Below, one piece after another: positions 16,525 through 20,259 of a stretch of DNA of 20,259 nucleotides (position 1 is its first letter; the number at the start of each line of letters is the position of its first letter). Made by a program: the position numbers and the translations under genes. This DNA comes from Euprymna scolopes (Eukaryota; Mollusca; Cephalopoda; Sepiida; Sepiolidae). The stretch lies in assembly GCA_024364805.1 (NCBI GenBank), contig CM044521.1, forward strand, positions 45,098,446-45,118,704, given 5' to 3'. The notes beneath the pieces are model-generated. The model saw only the letters and a list, made by a program, of their open reading frames with translations, had not been told where the DNA came from and did not search any database.

Positions 16525-16620
16525 ATTTTAACAAGAGGTATTAGACTTCAATTAATGAATATTTTACAAATTTCAGTTTCTTTGGGTTATTTTAAAAGGT
16601 GGTGGAGGGCAAGATATAGT

Positions 16621-17389
16621 CACAACCTCCCATTCAAAAATTGAAATATTTCAGATTTGCATTAAATTTGATCGATAGTCATTAAACACCAATTAACAAA
16701 ATTCACTGAATTTCAATTTCTTATTAAGACTTATTAAGACTGAGAACCAAAAAATAGTATGAAAATGATTTAATGGATTTTTATCAAAATTGGAATAAGG
16801 ATTCTAGACATGAGGTTTGGTCATTAGACAACAATTAAGCAAGGCTAATTGAATCTTTAAATTAGTTTAATTACTTTAAAGTTTAGACATTTCCTAGAAT
16901 CAGAATCATCTAATGGATTTTGATCAACATTGGAATAAGGATTCTAGACATAAAGTTAAATATCATTATATATTGACAAAGCATACTCCGAACTTTTACG
17001 ACCAAGACTTGCAAAAATGCATTGAGAATGGTGGTGACTATATAGAAAAATAAATTCTGGTGTACAATAGGTTGCTCATTTTAATGGTACCATTCCCATC
17101 TTCATAGCTCTTCAATGTTTTAGTTTTTGTTAAAAATAGGAGGTCTTACTTTTGGAACGACTCTTGTATAATGCTACTAAATCTTATGTCTAGAATCCTT
17201 TTTCTAAGTTTGATCAAAATCCATTAAATCATTTTGATACTAGATTTTTTTTTTTATTTTGGGGCTCAATCTTAATGGATTTTAATAAGAAATTGAAATT
17301 CAGTGAATCTTGTTAATTGGTATCTAATGACTATTGATCAAATTTAATGCAAATCTGAAATATTTTAATTTTTAAGTGGGAGGTTGTGC
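16621..17389. mobile_element. foldback element with roughly 200-bp inverted arms enclosing a mariner scrap
   Basis: The left arm (16621-16820) begins CACAACCTCCCATTCAAAAA and passes through TTTCAGATTTGCATTAAATT, CACTGAATTTCAATTTCTTA and GGATTCTAGACAT. The right arm (17190-17389) is its inverse, with roughly 85% agreement by eye. A second direct copy of the inner arm part (AATGGATTTTGATCAACATTGGAATAAGGATTCTAGACAT type) lies at 16913-16955. The arms have no coding capacity. The spacer holds the mariner relic described separately. The family is unknown. Confidence 0.7.
16970..17168 (+). mobile_element. mariner transposon 3' end relic
   Basis: The plus strand reads HTPNFYDQDLQKCIENGGDY then IEK and a TAA, the typical C-terminus of a mariner transposase. 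About 115 bp later it ends GGAGGTCTTACTTTTGGAAC then GACTCTTGTA, a mariner-type terminal inverted repeat reaching TA. Only about the last 200 bp of a roughly 1.3-kb element remain. It sits in the centre of the foldback element, either inserted there or part of its origin. Confidence 0.8.
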
Positions 17390-17403
17390 CCATATTATGC
17401 TCC

Positions 17404-17467
17404 ATAAAACCATTTAACTCACTCACACACACACACACACTCACTCACACTCACACACACACATGCA

Positions 17468-17510
<43 letters not shown>
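17404..17510. repeat. (CA)n / (TCACA)n microsatellite
   Basis: Runs of CA are interrupted by CTCA and TGCACT. Confidence 0.9.
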
Positions 17511-17714
17511 TAAGTGAACATTTTTTAATAGAATTCTTCAGCTTCATTATATCTTTTGTTTTTCAATTTTTCGAACAATTTTGTGTTAAAATAAAGAAAA
17601 TGTCCTGAAGAACACGCGCCATAATAGTATTTATAAAAAAATACTGAGACTAGCAACATCGTGTCTGTGAGAGGTTGCAGAGAAGAAGAAAGGGTGGAGG
17701 CCAATCAAATTGCA
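17511..17714. other. short non-coding stretch with a charged open frame
   Basis: From 17661 an open frame reads VRGCREEERVEANQIADTIL and continues to the MITE left end. It has normal base composition and some exon-like character, but I recognise no family and see no clear splice signals. It may be coincidental. Confidence 0.25.
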
Positions 17715-17781
17715 GATACGATTCTGCACTTTATTAAGAACCTTCAAGTGGGACAGAGATTACATGTAAACAGCCTGAAAG
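17715..17781 (+). mobile_element. left part of a MITE of the 14.6-kb type, interrupted
   Basis: GATTCTGCACT near 17721 and GATTACATGTAAACAGCCTGAAA (17759-17781) match the left end of the MITE at 14611. The matching right part resumes at 18270 after a LINE insertion. Confidence 0.5.
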
Positions 17782-17782
17782 T

Positions 17783-18272
17783 TTTTTTATTTTTATTTAT
17801 TTATTTTTTTTTTTTAATTACATTTTCGCCCCAAACAAGGCACAGTGCCACTTTGATGTAGGGGGCTACTATCAGGGACATAAGTTGCAGGGACACTATG
17901 TAAGGAGTTCAGCAGCAAGATGTCTGTTCACATTACACTTGAATGTCTACATGTCAGTACACTTGGGGAAGCAGGAACCTGGAAGGGAATTCCAGACTCT
18001 AGCAGTTCTGAGGAAGAAACTATTAGATTAGAAGGCTTTCTTACATCTAGGAGTCTCTAACTGTGTAGAGGTGGGACTTTGCTGCTTGTCGGGTTTGACG
18101 GGGGTATTTACATCAAGGGGGAGGGTACAACGGCATGTAGTTTGTCGGAGCATCTACCATTACAATACTTGTAAAACGGGTGGAGGGATGAACATTTCGT
18201 CAATGGGACAGAGGTTGAAGCTTAGATGACATCTCAGGACCTACCAGGTTATTGACTCTCTTTGGTGTTTCG
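17783..18272 (-). mobile_element. LINE family A 3' end, minus strand, inserted into a MITE
   Basis: On the minus strand, coding similarity runs from KRVNNLVGPEMSSKLQPLSH (18255-18200) through VNTPVKPDKQQ and SFFLRTAR to GSCFPKCTDM and FKCNVNRHLAAELLT, with stops and frame changes. The 3' UTR (CCTACATCAAAGTGGCACTG, TTTGGGGCGAAAATGTA) matches the copy at 1602-2345. A T-rich run at 17783-17816 is its A-tail. It is 5'-truncated and lies between two halves of a MITE. Confidence 0.8.
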
Positions 18273-18352
18273 ACTTTAGCATATAAATTTAACACTAGAT
18301 CACCACCTGCTACAGAGCCGTGAGGCAGTAATGATCACCCACTTCCGAAATA
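18273..18352 (+). mobile_element. right part of the interrupted MITE
   Basis: GACTTTAGCATATAAATTTAAC followed by GATCACC and AATGATCACCCACTTCCG matches the interior of the MITE at 14700-14860. Confidence 0.55.
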
Positions 18353-18713
18353 TGGATACTCTCGTTCAGTAATGAGTAAATTAGACACAGATGTGTGAAT
18401 GAGTTGTAAATAACCTAATAGGTTCCACACTATCTGTAAAGTTGCACCCCCCTCAGTATTACTGCAGAGTTGTCTCCCTTTGCCTATTTTATAAGTACTC
18501 CTACAGAACATGCTCCAATGAACTCTGCACTTATACACCATCTCACATAATTACTACTGACCCACCCAACTAGCGGCAAAATTCCACCCTTTCATTGAAG
18601 AGGTCTCTAGATGTTGGAAAATTTTCTACATTGGTAGCTTCTTTCTTCGAACAGCTTGCCTTTTAGGATTCCTTTCTTGTTTCACCAACAGTACAAACAG
18701 GCAGAAATCTCTA
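18353..18713. other. non-coding stretch, nothing recognised
   Basis: Base composition is more balanced than in the flanks, but no motif or family is recognisable on either strand. Confidence 0.4.
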
Positions 18714-19550
18714 TCTCAACTATTATATAAAAGGAACTTTGTGTGTCTGTGTGTGTGTGTGTGTACGTTCCCGATGGACTCGAAAAAAGGCTGGGCCGAT
18801 TTTTATGAAATTTCACACGGAGGTACTTTATGTACCTGGCAGTGTTCTTATGTAGGTTTTTGTATTAAAATGTCTTCAATAAGTATCGATAATCAAAGTA
18901 ATTCGATGAAAGTAAGTATAGGCGATTTTGACCAAAGTTAACATCTTACACAGCCTAACACCACAAGTACATTTGAGAAGTTTTATTACCACACAAAACA
19001 AAAGGCTCGATATATAAAACCAGCAATAAGTTCTTTGATATGACAGGGGTGCGTTTGACATGAATGTTTCTGTTTAAAACACAATTGCACTATGATACTT
19101 AACTTTTTCATTTTAAACTTAAATTCAAGTCATTATCACTGCACAAGCAGTAAGATCAGGTATATAAAATCAACAGCGGGTTCTTTGATAGGACAAGGGC
19201 GCGTTCAAAATGAATGTTTCTATTTAGAGCACAGTTGAACTATAATACTTGATTCTTGCATTTTAAACTTTAATTCGAGCCATTATATATAAAAAATAAT
19301 TTTATAAAATCAACAGTAAGTTCTCTACAGTGCAATATAAATTACAATGTATTGTGAACTAAGTCACTGCGAGAGGCATGTGAGCTTCCTCCAGGTTCAT
19401 CGCGATAAGTCCCCAACTAGAGTAGGCAATCAATCAATTTGATTGAAAAATGGGTGATTTCACCGATTTCGTTGACAATAAAAATATGGGAGTGTGAAAC
19501 GTTCATTGATTATCATTTAATCCCGGGCAACGTTGGGTCTCCCTGCTACT
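18714..19550 (+). mobile_element. Helitron-like non-autonomous element (candidate)
   Basis: The left end reads TCTCAACTATTATATAAAAG, then a (TG)n run, then CCGATGGACTCG and GGCCGATTTTTATGAAATTT. Invertebrate Helitron-related repeats often show this order. The centre holds 140-150-bp tandem repeats (19011-19330). The right end has CCCGGGCAACGTTGGG, a short hairpin-like motif, followed by CTGCTA. No TIRs or target duplication are visible, which fits Helitrons. There is no Rep/helicase coding. The class call is inferred from layout. Confidence 0.4.
19011..19330 (+). repeat. 150-bp tandem repeat, about 2.2 units
   Basis: TATATAAAACCAGCAATAAG at 19011, TATATAAAATCAACAGCGGG at 19161 and TTTATAAAATCAACAGTAAG at 19301 start successive units. 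Further shared blocks are TTCTTTGATA(T/G)GACA, ATGAATGTTTCT and CATTTTAAACTT. The spacing is 150 and then 140 bp. Confidence 0.85.
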
Positions 19551-19672
19551 TTAAATATAATTTGAACAAATTTCTTGCTGTTCAGCTCTCTAACCAAGAA
19601 TTCTTGCCAAAATATCTGACTTCTATCAAAGTAGCCCCTTGCATTTCAGTGGTAATATCCCTTGTTTGTAGT

Positions 19673-19703
<31 letters not shown>

Positions 19704-19976
19704 TTTTAAACGTCTACCGAATTTCTGAGAAGCATTTTCAGCTTTGCTATTAGTTGATCTTATTGATCTATTGATTTTGTGTCTGGTTACCATTTTCAAA
19801 AAAAAAAAAAACAGATCCGGCATCGATTTTCATCATAAGTAACAAAGTTTATTGATTTCAAAAATTCTTTTTCATTTTTTTTTCTTTAATCTAGACATCA
19901 AATTACATTACTCACAAGCTTCTTTTCATGCTACCTTGTCTGTGAATTAGTCACTTAAAGATTTTGTTGTTGACTG
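19551..19976. other. AT-rich stretch with a long A-run
   Basis: An A-run at 19672-19698 is followed by T-runs, and a second A-run lies near 19798-19811. No element body is recognised upstream of the A-run. Confidence 0.5.
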
Positions 19977-20057
19977 CGGAACACAATTCTATAGAGCTGC
20001 TTCCCAGCTGACTATAACATGGTGGTTTTCAAGTCCAATGTAAACAAGTTCTTGCAG
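19977..20057 (+). mobile_element. LINE family B internal scrap
   Basis: GCTGCTTCCCAGCTGACTAT and GGTGGTTTTCAAGTCCAATG then TAAACAAGTTCTTG encode SCFPADYNMVVFKSNVNKFL, the same text as at 13910-13970. The 3' UTR is missing; the copy stops abruptly where the TTGAAAA array begins, so it lost both ends. Confidence 0.75.
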
Positions 20058-20259
20058 GATTCGTACAGACTTGAAAAGTCCTTGAATTTTGACTTTTGCC
20101 TTGAAAATGCTTTATTTTGATTATTACCTTGAAAAATCTTTGAAAATGTGAAAAATATCTTAAAAATTTCTTGTAAAGGTCTTGAAAATTTGAAAAATAT
20201 CTTGAAAATTTCTTGGAAATTGAAAATTGTATTCTTCATGCCCAGGTCTTGAAAATTGT
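20058..20259. repeat. degenerate TTGAAAA-type array
   Basis: CTTGAAAA, CTTTGAAAAT, CTTGAATTTTGA and similar words recur roughly every 15-25 bp to the window end. It may be a decayed tandem array or the terminal region of a DNA transposon running out of the window. Confidence 0.6.

Noticed and set aside
17661-17861. Open frame beginning VRGCREEERVEANQIADTIL as a host exon
   Set aside because: It runs into a MITE end and the T-rich tail of a LINE, and no family or splice signals are recognisable. It is kept only as a note.
1-20259. CRISPR arrays, bacterial operons or ribosome binding sites
   Set aside because: The sequence is clearly from an animal genome. The only regular arrays are the 35-bp minisatellite, which has no unique spacers, and the 150-bp tandem units.

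Overview
The window looks like intergenic or intronic DNA from a mollusc, most probably a cephalopod (octopus-like). This is inference. It rests on strong AT bias, many (TA)n, (CA)n and (TG)n tracts, several copies of Jockey-like LINE 3' ends, tRNA- and 5S-derived repeats, mariner relics and a Ty3/gypsy element. I see no intact host gene; every recognisable coding stretch belongs to a transposable element or an old virus copy.

Layout. 1-1600: AT-rich DNA with a GC-richer decayed repeat near 690-960. 1602-2345: LINE 3' end (family A). 2361-2930: a long-inverted-repeat DNA transposon with a mariner-like transposase tail. 3138-3422: a 5S rRNA-derived SINE on the minus strand. 4717-5490: a LINE scrap, a (TA)n tract and two copies of a tRNA-promoter-bearing repeat. 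5555-6043: a 35-bp minisatellite of about 14 units. About 6600-12950: a broken Ty3/gypsy retrotransposon whose integrase region is split by a 1647-bp insert. 13135-14308: two LINE 3' ends in tandem (family B) beside a short palindromic repeat. 14611-14933: a foldback MITE. 15095-15168: a hammerhead-ribozyme-like sequence. 15343-15565: an inverted-repeat element with a second, decayed hammerhead-like core on the other strand. 16079-16524: minus-strand LINE family B. 16621-17389: a foldback element enclosing a mariner scrap. 17715-18352: a MITE of the 14.6-kb type split by a minus-strand LINE family A copy. 18714-19550: a Helitron-like element with internal 150-bp tandem repeats. 19977-20259: a LINE scrap and a degenerate TTGAAAA array.

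The most striking object is the insert at 10426-12072. One end carries a 36-bp-arm hairpin. Its minus strand encodes parts of a parvovirus (densovirus-like) capsid gene, including the VP1 phospholipase A2 signature (HDLDY and a GTRYCGP-type loop). It lies between two 149-bp copies of the same integrase segment that differ at 5 positions. It is a fossil endogenous parvovirus segment inside a fossil retrotransposon.

The second notable signal is the hammerhead ribozyme candidate, which has all core residues and three helices. The repeats do not form a pathway together; the window is a layered record of insertions, and several layers can be ordered by nesting.
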